A stretch of DNA of 64,000 bases from Microbacterium sp. T32 (GTDB lineage Bacteria > Actinomycetota > Actinomycetes > Actinomycetales > Microbacteriaceae), in assembly GCF_001619615.1 (NCBI RefSeq), contig NZ_LQQP01000001.1, positions 62,001 through 126,000 of the forward strand, written 5' to 3'. Both the position numbers and the translations under genes were made by a program. The number at the start of each line of letters is the position of its first letter. Positions within the stretch are counted from its first letter, which is position 1. The notes beneath the pieces were generated by a model. It was not told where the DNA came from, ran no database searches, and worked only from the letters and a program-made list of their open reading frames with translations. This document shows, piece after piece, positions 16,604 through 25,454 of the stretch.

Positions 16604-19386
16604 GCGAACACCTCGGAAAGGTCGGTGGAGGACTCGGGGGTCGGGCGATGCCGGTGCGGCGAGGGCAGCGCGAGAGACGTCACGTCGGGACGGTGGGCGT
16701 CGGCGAGGAGCGCGAGCGCGCGGCGCTCGTCGCGCGCCGACACCACGAGGGTGAACGGGTTCTCCTCGCCCGCGTCGCTCGCGGCCCGCCGGAGTGCGTG
16801 GGCGACGTCGGCGCGTGCGTCGGCGTCGAGCCGGTCGACGTCGCACAGGACGGCCAGGCGCGCGCGGCCCGACACGGCACGCCCCACCTCGTTTCCGGCG
16901 GCCTCGAGATCGTCGAGGAGCGCCAGCCCGACGCGGGCACGCACCGCCCCGGCCCGCTCGGGGAGCAGGAGCCCGTCGACGCGCAGTCGCCCCTCGACCG
17001 CGGAGAGGCGGCCGGCGAGCGCCAGCAGCAGGGGGCGGGTGACGCGCGTCTCACCGGTGACGAGCAGCGTCCCGCCGTAACCGAGGCGCAGGTGGACGTC
17101 GGCGAACGCCGGTTCCTCGTCGTCGGACGCCGTGCCGGCGCGCAGGTCGTCCGCAGCGATCGCGATCGCGGTTTCGGTCGGCCAGTCGCGCAGGCCGATC
17201 TCGCGCTCGACGGCCTCGCCCTCGACGTCCAGCTTGGGCAGCAGACGGTCGAGCCAGCGTGGCATCCACCAGGCCTTCGCCCCCAGGAGCGCGAGAACCG
17301 CGGGAACCAGGGTCATGCGCACGAGGAACGCGTCGACGGCGACGCCGACGGCGAGGCCCAGCGCGATCGGCTTGAGGCTCGAGTCGCCCTCGGGCACGAA
17401 CGCGACGAACACCGAGAACATGATGACCGCGGCCGCGACGACCACGCGCGCGGAGCCCATGAAACCGCTGCGCACGGCGCCGAGCGCCACTTCGCGGGGC
17501 GTGCGCCCCTCGCGAGAGGCATGCACATAGTCCTCGCGCATGCGCGAGACGAGGAACACCTGGTAGTCCATCGCGAGGCCGAACAGCACGCCCATCACGA
17601 CGATCGGCATGAAGCTGATGATCGGGCCGACCTTCGCCACGTGCAGCGCGTCGGCGAACCATCCCCACTCGAACACCGCGGCGACGACGCCGAAGGACGA
17701 CGCGACCGACAGCAGATAGCCGGCGGCGGCCGTCAGGGGAACCCAGATCGAGCGGAACACGATCATGAGGAGGATCAGCGAGAGGCCGACGACGAAGATG
17801 CCGAAGGGCACGAGCGAGGCCCCGAGTTGGTCGGAGATGTCGATCGTGACGGCGGTGTATCCGGTCACGAGGAGGCGCACGCCGAATTGGTCGTACAGAC
17901 GGTCCTCGGCGCCACGGAGGGCGCGCACGAGATCGGCGGTCTTCGGGTCTTCCGGACCCGTCTCGGGCACGATCTGCACGATGCCGGTGTCGGCGGTCTC
18001 GTTGGGGGTCGCCAGCGCGATCTTGGAGACGCCCGGGATCTTCGCGACCTCGTCGCCGATGTCGTTCATGAGCTTCACGGGGTCGTTCGACGTGACGATC
18101 GTCCCGGTCATGATGAGCGGGCCGTTCGCGCCGGGCCCGAAGTACTCGTCGGTCAGCTCGTACGCCTCGCGCGCCTCGTTGCCGGGCTGCAGCTGCCCGG
18201 CGGTGGGGAGAGTGAGGGCGAGGCTCCCGGCGGGGATCGCCGCGACACCCAGGAGCACCACGACCGACACCGACGTGACGACCGGATGCCGCGTGACCAG
18301 GCCCACCCAGCGGGCAGCGGGGCCGTGCGACCGCTTCTCGGCGGTCACGGCCTTCTTCCGGCGCCAGCCGACGACACGGCCCTTCGCGAAGCCGAGGAAC
18401 GCCGGCGTGAGCGTCAGCCCGATGCACACGGCGATCGCGACGGCGACGGAGGCGGCGACACCCATGGTTGTCAGGAACGGGATGCCGGCGAACCCGAGGC
18501 CGATGAGGGCGATGAGCACCGTGATGCCGGCGAACACCACGGCGGATCCGGCCGTGCCGGTGGCGCGGGCGGCGGACTCCTCAGGGTCCATGCCGCCGCG
18601 CACTTGGTCTTGATGTCGGGACACGATGAACAGCGCGTAGTCGATGCCGACCGCGAGCCCGAGCATGACCGCCAGCAGGGGCGTCGTCGAGGACACGGTC
18701 GCGAACCCGGTGGCGATGAAGATCAACGCCACGGAGAGGGCGACGCCGAGGAGGGCGGTGGCCAGCGGCATCCCGGCCACGAGGAACGAGCGGAACGTCA
18801 GCATCAGCACGAGGGCGGCGATCACGACGCCGAGGGCCTCTGTCAGGCTCGCGCCGGGGATCTCGGTCGCGAAGAGCTGACCGCCGAGCACCGCCTGCGA
18901 CCCCGACGGGAGGGCGGAGGCGAGAGTCGTCGTGGCTTCCCGCAGACCGTCCTCGGTGGCGGTCGGCACGTCTGTGGCCTCGCCGGAGAACTGGATGCGG
19001 ATGATCGCGGCACGGTTGTCATCGGACACGCCGCCGGAGATGCGCTCGTCGAAGGGGTTCGTGACGGCCTCGACGAAGTCGAGCTTCTCGATGTCGGAGA
19101 TCGAGGTGCCGATGGCATCCTGATACTTCTGGTCGCGCACGCTCGTGCCGTCGGCCGAGACGACGACGATGTCGGCGCCCGCGCCGCTCACCTGGGGGAA
19201 GGTGCGGGACAGCATCTCGAGGCCGGCCTGCGACTCGGTGCCGGGGATCGCGAAGGTGTTGTCGGTGCCCTTCGCGAAGAGGGCCACGCCGCCACCGGCG
19301 AGGACGAGAATCAGGACCCAGGCGAACAGCACGCGCCACGGGTGGCGGAACGACCAGCGACCGAGGGTGTACAGGAAAGTGGACAC
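16600..19386 (-). CDS. MMPL/RND-type transporter with a C-terminal vestigial ABC-ATPase-like domain
   Basis: 928 aa from the GTG at 19386. Residues 1-720 form a classic MMPL transporter: N-terminal helix, external domain, helix bundle with VGIDYALFIVSRHQDQVRGG and a repeat with VLFGLAMDYQVFLVSRMRED. It is probably an export pump for lipids or drugs. Unusually, residues about 759-895 resemble an ABC nucleotide-binding domain. LRLGYGGTLLVTGETRVTRP (Walker-A position, Lys lost) is followed by LLLALAGRLSAVEGRLRVDG and a Walker-B-like LAVLCDVDRLD. The region is short and lacks a clear LSGGQ, so it is probably inactive. The gene is divergent from tetR and coupled to the YhgE gene downstream. Confidence 0.9.
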   Translation of the reverse strand: MSTFLYTLGRWSFRHPWRVLFAWVLILVLAGGGVALFAKGTDNTFAIPGTESQAGLEMLSRTFPQVSGAGADIVVVSADGTSVRDQKYQDAIGTSISDIEKLDFVEAVTNPFDERISGGVSDDNRAAIIRIQFSGEATDVPTATEDGLREATTTLASALPSGSQAVLGGQLFATEIPGASLTEALGVVIAALVLMLTFRSFLVAGMPLATALLGVALSVALIFIATGFATVSSTTPLLAVMLGLAVGIDYALFIVSRHQDQVRGGMDPEESAARATGTAGSAVVFAGITVLIALIGLGFAGIPFLTTMGVAASVAVAIAVCIGLTLTPAFLGFAKGRVVGWRRKKAVTAEKRSHGPAARWVGLVTRHPVVTSVSVVVLLGVAAIPAGSLALTLPTAGQLQPGNEAREAYELTDEYFGPGANGPLIMTGTIVTSNDPVKLMNDIGDEVAKIPGVSKIALATPNETADTGIVQIVPETGPEDPKTADLVRALRGAEDRLYDQFGVRLLVTGYTAVTIDISDQLGASLVPFGIFVVGLSLILLMIVFRSIWVPLTAAAGYLLSVASSFGVVAAVFEWGWFADALHVAKVGPIISFMPIVVMGVLFGLAMDYQVFLVSRMREDYVHASREGRTPREVALGAVRSGFMGSARVVVAAAVIMFSVFVAFVPEGDSSLKPIALGLAVGVAVDAFLVRMTLVPAVLALLGAKAWWMPRWLDRLLPKLDVEGEAVEREIGLRDWPTETAIAIAADDLRAGTASDDEEPAFADVHLRLGYGGTLLVTGETRVTRPLLLALAGRLSAVEGRLRVDGLLLPERAGAVRARVGLALLDDLEAAGNEVGRAVSGRARLAVLCDVDRLDADARADVAHALRRAASDAGEENPFTLVVSARDERRALALLADAHRPDVTSLALPSPHRHRPTPESSTDLSEVFA

Positions 19387-19417
19387 GGTGGCTGCTCCCG
19401 AGGTCGGCGGCTTGGTC

Positions 19418-19450
19418 GATACAGCACCGTATCGGATACAACAATGTATC
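19418..19450. promoter_or_regulatory. Tandem operators GATAC-N6-GTATC between tetR and the MMPL gene
   Basis: Two perfect palindromes of the same design, at 19418-19433 and 19435-19450, are spaced 17 bp centre to centre and lie in the 122-bp divergent gap. They are the obvious binding sites for the adjacent TetR protein, which would repress the efflux operon and possibly itself. TetR binding is inference from position and symmetry. Confidence 0.8.
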
Positions 19451-19508
19451 GTAGTTCGCGGAGGGGGCCACCAACCTGAGTCTCGTCCGTGAACCGAAGG
19501 AGCGCGGC

Positions 19509-20132
19509 ATGACCGACACGGCACCGGCGCCGTCGCGGCGACGCGAGAACACCCGCTCCCGGTTGATGGATGCCGCGGCCCAGCTGTTCGCTGAGGAGGG
19601 CATCGACGCCTCGTCGGTCGAGGCCATCTGCGAGCGTGCGGGATTCACCCGCGGGGCGTTCTACTCGAACTTCGGCTCCAAGGAGGAGCTGTTCCTCGCG
19701 CTGTGCGAGCGCTCCGCGGAAACGACCATCCACGCGGTCCGCGAACGCATCGCCTCCATCGAGAAGAGCGATCTGGATGCCGGCAGCGAAATGCGCACGC
19801 TCGTCCAGGAAGTGCTGGAGGTGGCCGGACACGATCGCCTCGACGTCCTGCTGGGCGCGGAGATCCGCGTGCAGGCGCTGCGCAACGCCGACTTCGCCGA
19901 GGCCTACCTTGCGCTGGACCGGGGGCTGTCCGAGAACGTGTCGCGGCTCATCAGCGACGTCGCCGAAGCCCGCGGTCTCGAGTTGCGCGTGCCGCTCGCC
20001 GAGGCGACGGAGCTGCTGCTCTCGACGTGGATCTCGGCGGCCGAGCGCGCGCTCATCACGCGTCGTGACCCCGGGGTCGTGCGTGACGAGCTCGCCGAAC
20101 GCCTCTCGCACATCATCGCCCTGATCCTCTGA
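19509..20132 (+). CDS. TetR family transcriptional regulator
   Basis: 207 aa. The N-terminal helix-turn-helix is typical: RENTRSRLMDAAAQLFAEEG, then AICERAGFTRGAFYSNFGSKEELFLAL (recognition region about residues 40-60). The C-terminal ligand-binding part is helical and divergent. A GAAGGAG ribosome site precedes the ATG at 19509. It faces the MMPL/YhgE operon across two GATAC-N6-GTATC palindromes and is almost certainly its local repressor; the inducer is unknown. Confidence 0.92.
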   Translation: MTDTAPAPSRRRENTRSRLMDAAAQLFAEEGIDASSVEAICERAGFTRGAFYSNFGSKEELFLALCERSAETTIHAVRERIASIEKSDLDAGSEMRTLVQEVLEVAGHDRLDVLLGAEIRVQALRNADFAEAYLALDRGLSENVSRLISDVAEARGLELRVPLAEATELLLSTWISAAERALITRRDPGVVRDELAERLSHIIALIL

Positions 20133-20136
20133 GCGC

Positions 20137-21132
20137 TCACGACCCGCTCTCGGCCAGGACGGCGTAACAGCGCGTCAGGCGCTCGAGCCACCAGTCGCGG
20201 CGGTCCTCCGGGGCCTCGACCCGGTCCAGGGTCGCGGTCGTCGGCGCGATGCGCGTCAACGGGAGGAAGCCGTCCTGGGCGCGCAACGGGTGGGCGATGA
20301 CGTCGGCCGTGAACAGGGAGGCCGTCCCGAGCCCGCAGTCGTACTCCAGGTCGGGCAGCGCGGCGGCGAGCGCGAGCCCCATCGAGAGGCCGACCGAGGT
20401 GTCCAGCGCGCTGGAGACGACGGCGGGGAGCCCCGCCTCCGCCACGATCGCGAGCGCCGCACGGATGCCTCCGAGCGGCTGCGCCTTGATCACGAGCAGA
20501 TCCGCCGCTCCGGCCCGGGCGACGCGCAGCGGGTCGGCGGCCTTGCGCACGCTCTCGTCCGCCGCGATCGGGATGTCGAGATACTCGATGCGCTCGCGCA
20601 GCTGCGCGAGTTCCTCCACCTCGGCGCACGGCTGCTCGACGTATTCGAGGTCGAACTCGGCGAGGGCGTGCACCGCGCGCTCGGCCTCGTCGACGTTCCA
20701 GCCGCCGTTCGCATCGACGCGGATGCGCCCTTCGGGGCCCATCGTCGCGCGCACCGCGCGGACCCGGGCGACGTCGTCCGCGAGCGTCTGACCCGCCTCC
20801 GCGACCTTCACCTTGGCCGTGCGGCATCCATCGAATCGGGCGAGCACCCGGTCGACTTCGGTCGCGGCGACGGCCGGCACCGTCGCGTTCACGGCGACGC
20901 GCGCGCGGACGGGGGGAGGGGTGGGATGCCACCCGAAGTCGAGCGCCGCGGCGAGCCACGTCGCCGCCTCGGCATCGCCGTACTCGACGAAGGGCGAGAA
21001 CTCCGTCCAGCCCTCCGGGCCCTCGAACACGACCGCCTCACGGGTCCGGATGCCGCGGAAGCGGGTGGCGAGGGGGAGGGCGACGACGCGGGCCGTGGCG
21101 AGGACGTCGACGAGCGGGGGGAGGGGACTCAC
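20137..21132 (-). CDS. menC: o-Succinylbenzoate synthase
   Basis: 331 aa, enolase superfamily. Catalytic landmarks are visible: the Lys pair Lys107/Lys109 in AKVKV, metal ligands Asp140 (DANGGW), Glu166 (EQP) and Asp192 (ADES), and Lys216 in VIKAQPLGG. MenC dehydrates SHCHC to o-succinylbenzoate in menaquinone synthesis. The GTG start at 21132 has GGAGGGG and a CAGGAT hexamer just upstream. It is divergent from the F420-type oxidoreductase and menB, and its 3' end is 4 nt from the tetR stop (convergent). Confidence 0.93.
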   Translation of the reverse strand: MSPLPPLVDVLATARVVALPLATRFRGIRTREAVVFEGPEGWTEFSPFVEYGDAEAATWLAAALDFGWHPTPPPVRARVAVNATVPAVAATEVDRVLARFDGCRTAKVKVAEAGQTLADDVARVRAVRATMGPEGRIRVDANGGWNVDEAERAVHALAEFDLEYVEQPCAEVEELAQLRERIEYLDIPIAADESVRKAADPLRVARAGAADLLVIKAQPLGGIRAALAIVAEAGLPAVVSSALDTSVGLSMGLALAAALPDLEYDCGLGTASLFTADVIAHPLRAQDGFLPLTRIAPTTATLDRVEAPEDRRDWWLERLTRCYAVLAESGS

Positions 21133-21167
21133 CCCTCCATCCTGGCCTCGGTGTCGGGCGCCGGGAA

Positions 21168-21173
21168 TAGGCT
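21168..21173 (+). promoter_or_regulatory. Leaderless -10 box (TAGGCT) of the oxidoreductase-menB-menE unit
   Basis: Six nt before the ATG at 21180. Confidence 0.6.
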
Positions 21174-21179
21174 GGCGAC

Positions 21180-21977
21180 ATGCTTTTCGACACCCCGGTC
21201 CGGCTCGGCGTCCAGATCCAGCCGCAGCACGTGCAGTACTCCGACATCCGCGACGCCGTCTTCCGCCTGGAAGAGATGGGCGTCGACATCCTCTTCAACT
21301 GGGACCACTTCTTCCCGCTCTACGGCGACCCCGACGGCGAGCACTTCGAGTCGTGGACGATGCTCGCCGCGTGGGCCGAGCAGACCGAGCGCGTCGAGTT
21401 CGGCGCCCTCGTCAACTGCAACAGCTACCGCAACGCCGATCTGCAGGCCGACATGGCCCGCACCGTCGACCACATCAGCAAGAAGGGTGGCGACACCGGC
21501 CGCTTCATCCTCGGCACCGGGTCGGGCTGGTTCCAGCGCGACTACGACGAGTACGGCTACGACTTCGGCACCGCCGGTTCGCGTCTGAACGCCCTCGCGT
21601 CGGATCTCGACCGCATCGTCGAGCGCTGGGGCAAGCTGAACCCCGCGCCCACGCGCAAGATCCCCGTCATGATCGGCGGCAAGGGCGAGCAGAAGACGCT
21701 GCGCATCGTCGCCCGTCACGCCGACATCTGGCACAGCTTCGTCACGCCCGACGAGGTCACTCACAAGCTCGGCGTGATCGAGCGCTGGGCCGAGACCGAG
21801 GAGCGCGACCTGTCCGGTCTCGTCGTCTCGAACGAGCTGAAGGACCGCGACGAGACCGTCGCCGACGCCCTGTTCGACGCGGGCACGCGCCTGTTCACGC
21901 TCGGCTTCTCCGGCCCCGACTGGGACTACTCGCTCGTCGAGCGCTGGCTGGCCTGGCGGGACTCCAAGAACGCCTGA
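21180..21977 (+). CDS. LLM-class F420-dependent oxidoreductase
   Basis: 265 aa, luciferase-like TIM barrel. Supporting blocks are RLGVQIQPQHVQYSDIRDAV at the N-terminus, GVDILFNWDHFFPLYGD, GRFILGTGSGWFQRDYDEYG and KIPVMIGGKGEQKTLRIVARHAD. This subfamily normally uses the deazaflavin F420; no FMN-specific feature contradicts that. It starts a unit with menB, whose start is 4 nt after its stop, so it is co-transcribed with menaquinone genes. No step of the known men pathway needs such an enzyme, so a link to redox tailoring of the quinone or merely shared regulation is inference. Confidence 0.85.
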   Translation: MLFDTPVRLGVQIQPQHVQYSDIRDAVFRLEEMGVDILFNWDHFFPLYGDPDGEHFESWTMLAAWAEQTERVEFGALVNCNSYRNADLQADMARTVDHISKKGGDTGRFILGTGSGWFQRDYDEYGYDFGTAGSRLNALASDLDRIVERWGKLNPAPTRKIPVMIGGKGEQKTLRIVARHADIWHSFVTPDEVTHKLGVIERWAETEERDLSGLVVSNELKDRDETVADALFDAGTRLFTLGFSGPDWDYSLVERWLAWRDSKNA

Positions 21978-21981
21978 GTCC

Positions 21982-22884
21982 GTGAGCGTCTCCGAGATCT
22001 TCGACCCCGCCGAGTGGACCCTGGCGCCCGGCGCCGAGGAGTACACCGACATCACAGCGCACGTCACCCACGACGGTCGGGTCGCGCGCATCGCGTTCGA
22101 CCGTCCCGAGGTGCGCAACGCCTTCCGCCCGCACACGGTCGACGAGCTGTACCGCGCGCTCGACATCGCCCGCCAGGACCACCGGATCGGTGTCGTGCTC
22201 CTCACCGGCAACGGGCCGAGCCCGAAGGACGGTGGGTGGGCCTTCTGCTCGGGTGGCGACCAGCGCATCCGCGGCCGCGACGGCTACAAGTACTCCGATG
22301 ACGAGACCGCGGTGGCCGACCATGGCCGAGCGGGGCGCCTCCACATCCTCGAGGTGCAGCGTCTCATCCGCTTCATGCCGAAGGTCGTCATCGCGGTCGT
22401 CCCCGGGTGGGCGGCCGGCGGCGGGCACTCGCTGAACGTCGTCTGCGACCTGTCGATCGCGAGCGCCGAGCACGGCCGGTTCAAGCAGACGGATGCCGAT
22501 GTCGGATCGTTCGACGCCGGTTACGGCTCGGCGTACTTCGCGCGGCAGATCGGGCAGAAGTTCGCCCGCGAGATCTTCTTCCTCGCGGAGGAGTACTCCG
22601 CGCAGCGCGCGTACGAGATGGGCGCGGTCAACCGCGTCGTCCCGCACGCCGAGCTCGAGCGCGAAGCGCTGGCGATGGCCCGGACCATCCTGACGAAGTC
22701 GCCCACCGCGATCCGCATGCTCAAATTCGCGTTCAACGCCGTGGACGACGGGCTCGTCGGCCAGCAGCTGTTCGCCGGCGAGGCCACGCGGCTCGCGTAC
22801 GGCACCGACGAGGCCGCCGAGGGTCGCGACGCGTTCCTCCAGAAGCGCGACCCCGACTGGTCCGGCATCCCGTGGCACTACTGA
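21982..22884 (+). CDS. menB: 1,4-Dihydroxy-2-naphthoyl-CoA synthase
   Basis: 300 aa crotonase-fold enzyme. It cyclises o-succinylbenzoyl-CoA to DHNA-CoA. Family marks include RIAFDRPEVRNAFRP, the oxyanion-hole region GGWAFCSGGDQRIRGRDGY, VPGWAAGGGHSL, and TDADVGSFDAGYGSAYFARQ, which contains the conserved Asp/Ser-Tyr region of MenB. The C-terminal helix extension is also family-typical. The GTG start follows the oxidoreductase stop by 4 nt and menE follows 19 nt after the stop. Confidence 0.95.
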   Translation: MSVSEIFDPAEWTLAPGAEEYTDITAHVTHDGRVARIAFDRPEVRNAFRPHTVDELYRALDIARQDHRIGVVLLTGNGPSPKDGGWAFCSGGDQRIRGRDGYKYSDDETAVADHGRAGRLHILEVQRLIRFMPKVVIAVVPGWAAGGGHSLNVVCDLSIASAEHGRFKQTDADVGSFDAGYGSAYFARQIGQKFAREIFFLAEEYSAQRAYEMGAVNRVVPHAELEREALAMARTILTKSPTAIRMLKFAFNAVDDGLVGQQLFAGEATRLAYGTDEAAEGRDAFLQKRDPDWSGIPWHY

Positions 22885-22903
22885 ATCCGGGACGCACCCC
22901 CGG

Positions 22904-24073
22904 ATGCCAGGAACCGGTGCGGTCGTGAAGCTCGAGCGGGTGGCATCCGAGGACCCGCGCGACGTGCTGCGCGCGCTGCGGCACGCCGTCCTGGGAGCCG
23001 GGCCGGCCGTGGCGCTCGGCGCGGGGGATGGACTGCCCGCCGAGGTGCCGGCGGGAACGGCCGTGGTCATCACGACGTCGGGATCGACCGGGGTGCCGAA
23101 GTCGGTGGCGATCGGACGCAACGCGCTGATCGCGAGCGCGTTCGCCACCTCAGCGCGGATCGGTGAGGGCGCGTGGCTGCTCGCCGTTCCCGCGACCTAC
23201 GTCGCCGGCGTGCAGGTCTTGGTGCGCGCGCTCGTGAACGGCCGGGAGCCGGCTCTCCTCGCGGGACCGTTCCGTCCCGAACCGTTCGCCGCGGCGGCGC
23301 TCGGGATGGCGTCGCACGAGAACGGCGCGCGGGTGCCCACGTACACCTCCCTGGTCCCGGCGCAGCTGCAGCGGCTCCTCGACGCCGCCGACGACGACCC
23401 CGAGGTGGCCCGCGCGCTGCGGTCGTTCGAGCGCATCCTCATCGGCGGACAGGCGCTGCCGGTGTCGCTGCGGGAGCGCGCCGAGGCGGCCGGAGCCCGG
23501 ATCGCGCGCACCTACGGGTCGACCGAGACCAGCGGCGGCTGCGTGTACGACGGCGTCCCGCTCGACGGTGTCGAACTCGCGATCGTCGACGGTGAGGTTC
23601 GCATCTCCGGTCCGACGCTCGCCGACGGGTACGTCGGCGATCCGGCGCGCACGGCCGAGATCTTCCCGACGGATGCCGACGGCACGCGGTGGTACCGCAC
23701 GGGGGACGGTGGCGAAGTCGCCGACGGGGTGCTCCGGATCACGGGGCGCCTCGACAACGTCATCGTCTCGGGTGGAGTGAACGTGTCACTGGACCGGGTC
23801 GAGGCGGCGGTGCGGGGCATCCCGGGTCTGGAGTCCGCCGTGGTCATTCCGATCGAGGACGCGCGCTGGGGACAGGGGTCCGCCGTCGTGGTCGCGGGGA
23901 CCGACGCCGACGAACGGGAGACGCTCGAGCGCGTCCGGGTCGCCGTCGCGGCGGCGATCGGTCCGGTGGCTCGGCCCGCGCGCGTGATCCCGATCGAGGC
24001 GCTGCCCCTCCTGGCATCCGGCAAGCCCGATCGCGCCGCCCTGCGGCAACGGTTCGGCTCCGCGAAGAATTAG
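22904..24073 (+). CDS. menE: o-Succinylbenzoate-CoA ligase
   Basis: 389 aa ANL-superfamily AMP-forming ligase, short as usual for actinobacterial MenE. The P-loop VITTSGSTGVPKSVAIG is near residue 55. RTYGSTETSGGCVYDG (A5) and WYRTGDGGEV (A7) follow, and ITGRLDNVIVSGGVNVSLDRVE is the hinge. The late lysine sits in LPLLASGKPDRAAL. It activates o-succinylbenzoate to the CoA ester, the step before MenB. The ATG at 22904 is used; a GTG at 22925 is an alternative. Confidence 0.93.
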   Translation: MPGTGAVVKLERVASEDPRDVLRALRHAVLGAGPAVALGAGDGLPAEVPAGTAVVITTSGSTGVPKSVAIGRNALIASAFATSARIGEGAWLLAVPATYVAGVQVLVRALVNGREPALLAGPFRPEPFAAAALGMASHENGARVPTYTSLVPAQLQRLLDAADDDPEVARALRSFERILIGGQALPVSLRERAEAAGARIARTYGSTETSGGCVYDGVPLDGVELAIVDGEVRISGPTLADGYVGDPARTAEIFPTDADGTRWYRTGDGGEVADGVLRITGRLDNVIVSGGVNVSLDRVEAAVRGIPGLESAVVIPIEDARWGQGSAVVVAGTDADERETLERVRVAVAAAIGPVARPARVIPIEALPLLASGKPDRAALRQRFGSAKN

Positions 24074-24076
24074 GCT
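24071..24076 (+). promoter_or_regulatory. Leaderless -10 box (TAGGCT) of menA
   Basis: Overlaps the menE stop codon (TAG) and lies 8 nt before the GTG at 24085. Confidence 0.5.
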
Positions 24077-24084
24077 TTCCCTCC

Positions 24085-25053
24085 GTGGCAGCACAGTCTC
24101 GCAAGCGCTCGCGTCCCGCCCCGAAGCGGCGTCCCGGCGGCAATCCCCAGAAGGCCCACCGTCCCGCGCCCCGCGCCACCCCGGCGACCGCGCGCGACTG
24201 GATCGGCGCCGCGCGCCTGCGGACCCTTCCGCTGGCGATCACGCCCGTGCTCATCGGAACGGGTGCCGCGACGCTCGTCGACGACCAGCTCCACTGGGTC
24301 ATCGCGCTCGCGTGCCTCGCGGTGGCGTTCGCGCTGCAGATCGGCGTGAACTACGCCAACGACTACAGCGACGGCATCCGCGGAACCGACGACGTCCGGG
24401 TGGGGCCGGGGCGCCTGACCGGCGGCAAGAAGGCGAAGCCGCGCACCGTGCTGATCGTCGCGCTGTCCTTCTTCGCGCTCGCCGCCGTCATCGGCCTGGC
24501 GCTCGTCGTCCGCACCGGACAGTGGTGGCTCATCGCGGTGGGTGCGGCGAGCATCGTCGCCGCGTGGTTCTACACCGGGGGCAAGCGCCCCTACGGGTAC
24601 AACGCCCTCGGCGAGGTGTTCGTCTTCGTCTTCTTCGGGCTCGTCGCCACGCTCGGCACGACGTGGCTCCAGGTGCAGTCGCTGCCGCAGGAGGCGTGGT
24701 TCGGCGCGGTCGCGGCGGGTCTGCTGGCGTGCGCGGTGCTGCTGGCGAACAACCTCCGCGACATCGACCAGGACCGCCTCGCGGGCAAGCGCACGCTGTC
24801 GGTGCTCATCGGGCGTCGGGCCACGCAGGTGCTGTTCACGTTGTTCGTCCTGGTGCCCTTCGCCATCGCGGTGTTCCTCGCGCTGGTGTACCCGATCGCG
24901 TGGCTGACGCTCATCGCGCTGCTCGGCGGGCTGTCGGCGATCCTCATCGTCTGGACCTACCGCGCTCCCCGCGAACTCATCGTGGCGCTGCAGGTCACGA
25001 GCTTCACCTCGGTCGCGTACGGCGCCGTGCTCTTCTGGGCCTTCGTCGCCTGA
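24085..25053 (+). CDS. menA: 1,4-Dihydroxy-2-naphthoate polyprenyltransferase
   Basis: 322 aa UbiA-family integral membrane prenyltransferase. A basic, Pro-rich N-terminus (about 40 residues) precedes the helices. The two Asp-rich substrate loops are NYANDYSDGIRGTDD and LRDIDQDRLAGKRTLS. GGKRPYGYNALGEVFVFVFFG is another conserved loop. It joins DHNA to a polyprenyl diphosphate, made here by the synthase at 31312, giving demethylmenaquinone. The start is the GTG preceded by a TAGGCT hexamer; a much longer open frame upstream overlaps menE and is not used. Confidence 0.94.
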   Translation: MAAQSRKRSRPAPKRRPGGNPQKAHRPAPRATPATARDWIGAARLRTLPLAITPVLIGTGAATLVDDQLHWVIALACLAVAFALQIGVNYANDYSDGIRGTDDVRVGPGRLTGGKKAKPRTVLIVALSFFALAAVIGLALVVRTGQWWLIAVGAASIVAAWFYTGGKRPYGYNALGEVFVFVFFGLVATLGTTWLQVQSLPQEAWFGAVAAGLLACAVLLANNLRDIDQDRLAGKRTLSVLIGRRATQVLFTLFVLVPFAIAVFLALVYPIAWLTLIALLGGLSAILIVWTYRAPRELIVALQVTSFTSVAYGAVLFWAFVA

Positions 25054-25068
25054 ATCGTCGACGGAGGC

Positions 25069-25380
25069 TCAGTGCTCGGTGCTGGGCCGGTCGTCCGTCG
25101 CCGCGTCGACCACGGCGTCCTCGACGTCGGCGTCCTGCTCGGCGCCGGTGCGACGGTTCGCGGCGCGACGGGCCTCGCGGCGTTCGGCGAGGTCGCCGGT
25201 CACCTGATCGAGGGGGCGCCGGAGGAACAGCAGCGACAGGCTGAGGCCGATCAGCGCGGCGAAGACCGCGGCCAGCCAGGGCAGTTCCTGGAAGACCGGG
25301 AACAGCAGCAGGATGCCGAGCGGCACCACGAACGCGAGAAGACGCAGCACCGTGTAGACCAGGGCGGAACGGGCACGCAT
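25069..25380 (-). CDS. DUF4229 domain small membrane protein
   Basis: 103 aa. Two membrane helices (about residues 8-29 and 33-53, LLAFVVPLGILLLFPV and LAAVFAALIGLSLSLLFL) are followed by RRPLDQVTGDLAERREARR and an acidic tail, the DUF4229 pattern. Such genes are frequent beside men genes in actinobacteria, but no function is established. It is convergent with menA and divergent from the PLDc_N-menD unit, with its own leaderless promoter. Confidence 0.8.
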   Translation of the reverse strand: MRARSALVYTVLRLLAFVVPLGILLLFPVFQELPWLAAVFAALIGLSLSLLFLRRPLDQVTGDLAERREARRAANRRTGAEQDADVEDAVVDAATDDRPSTEH

Positions 25381-25386
25381 GGTCCC

Positions 25387-25392
25387 ACTCTA
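25387..25392 (-). promoter_or_regulatory. Leaderless -10 box (TAGAGT) of the DUF4229 gene
   Basis: Six nt before the ATG at 25380. Confidence 0.55.
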
Positions 25393-25442
25393 CGACCGGT
25401 TCACGGCATCCCGGTGCCCGGCCACCGCCCAGGCAGCGCCGG

Positions 25443-25448
25443 TAGAAT
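25443..25448 (+). promoter_or_regulatory. Leaderless -10 box (TAGAAT) of the PLDc_N-menD unit
   Basis: Six nt before the ATG at 25455. Confidence 0.6.
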
Positions 25449-25454
25449 CGGTGC

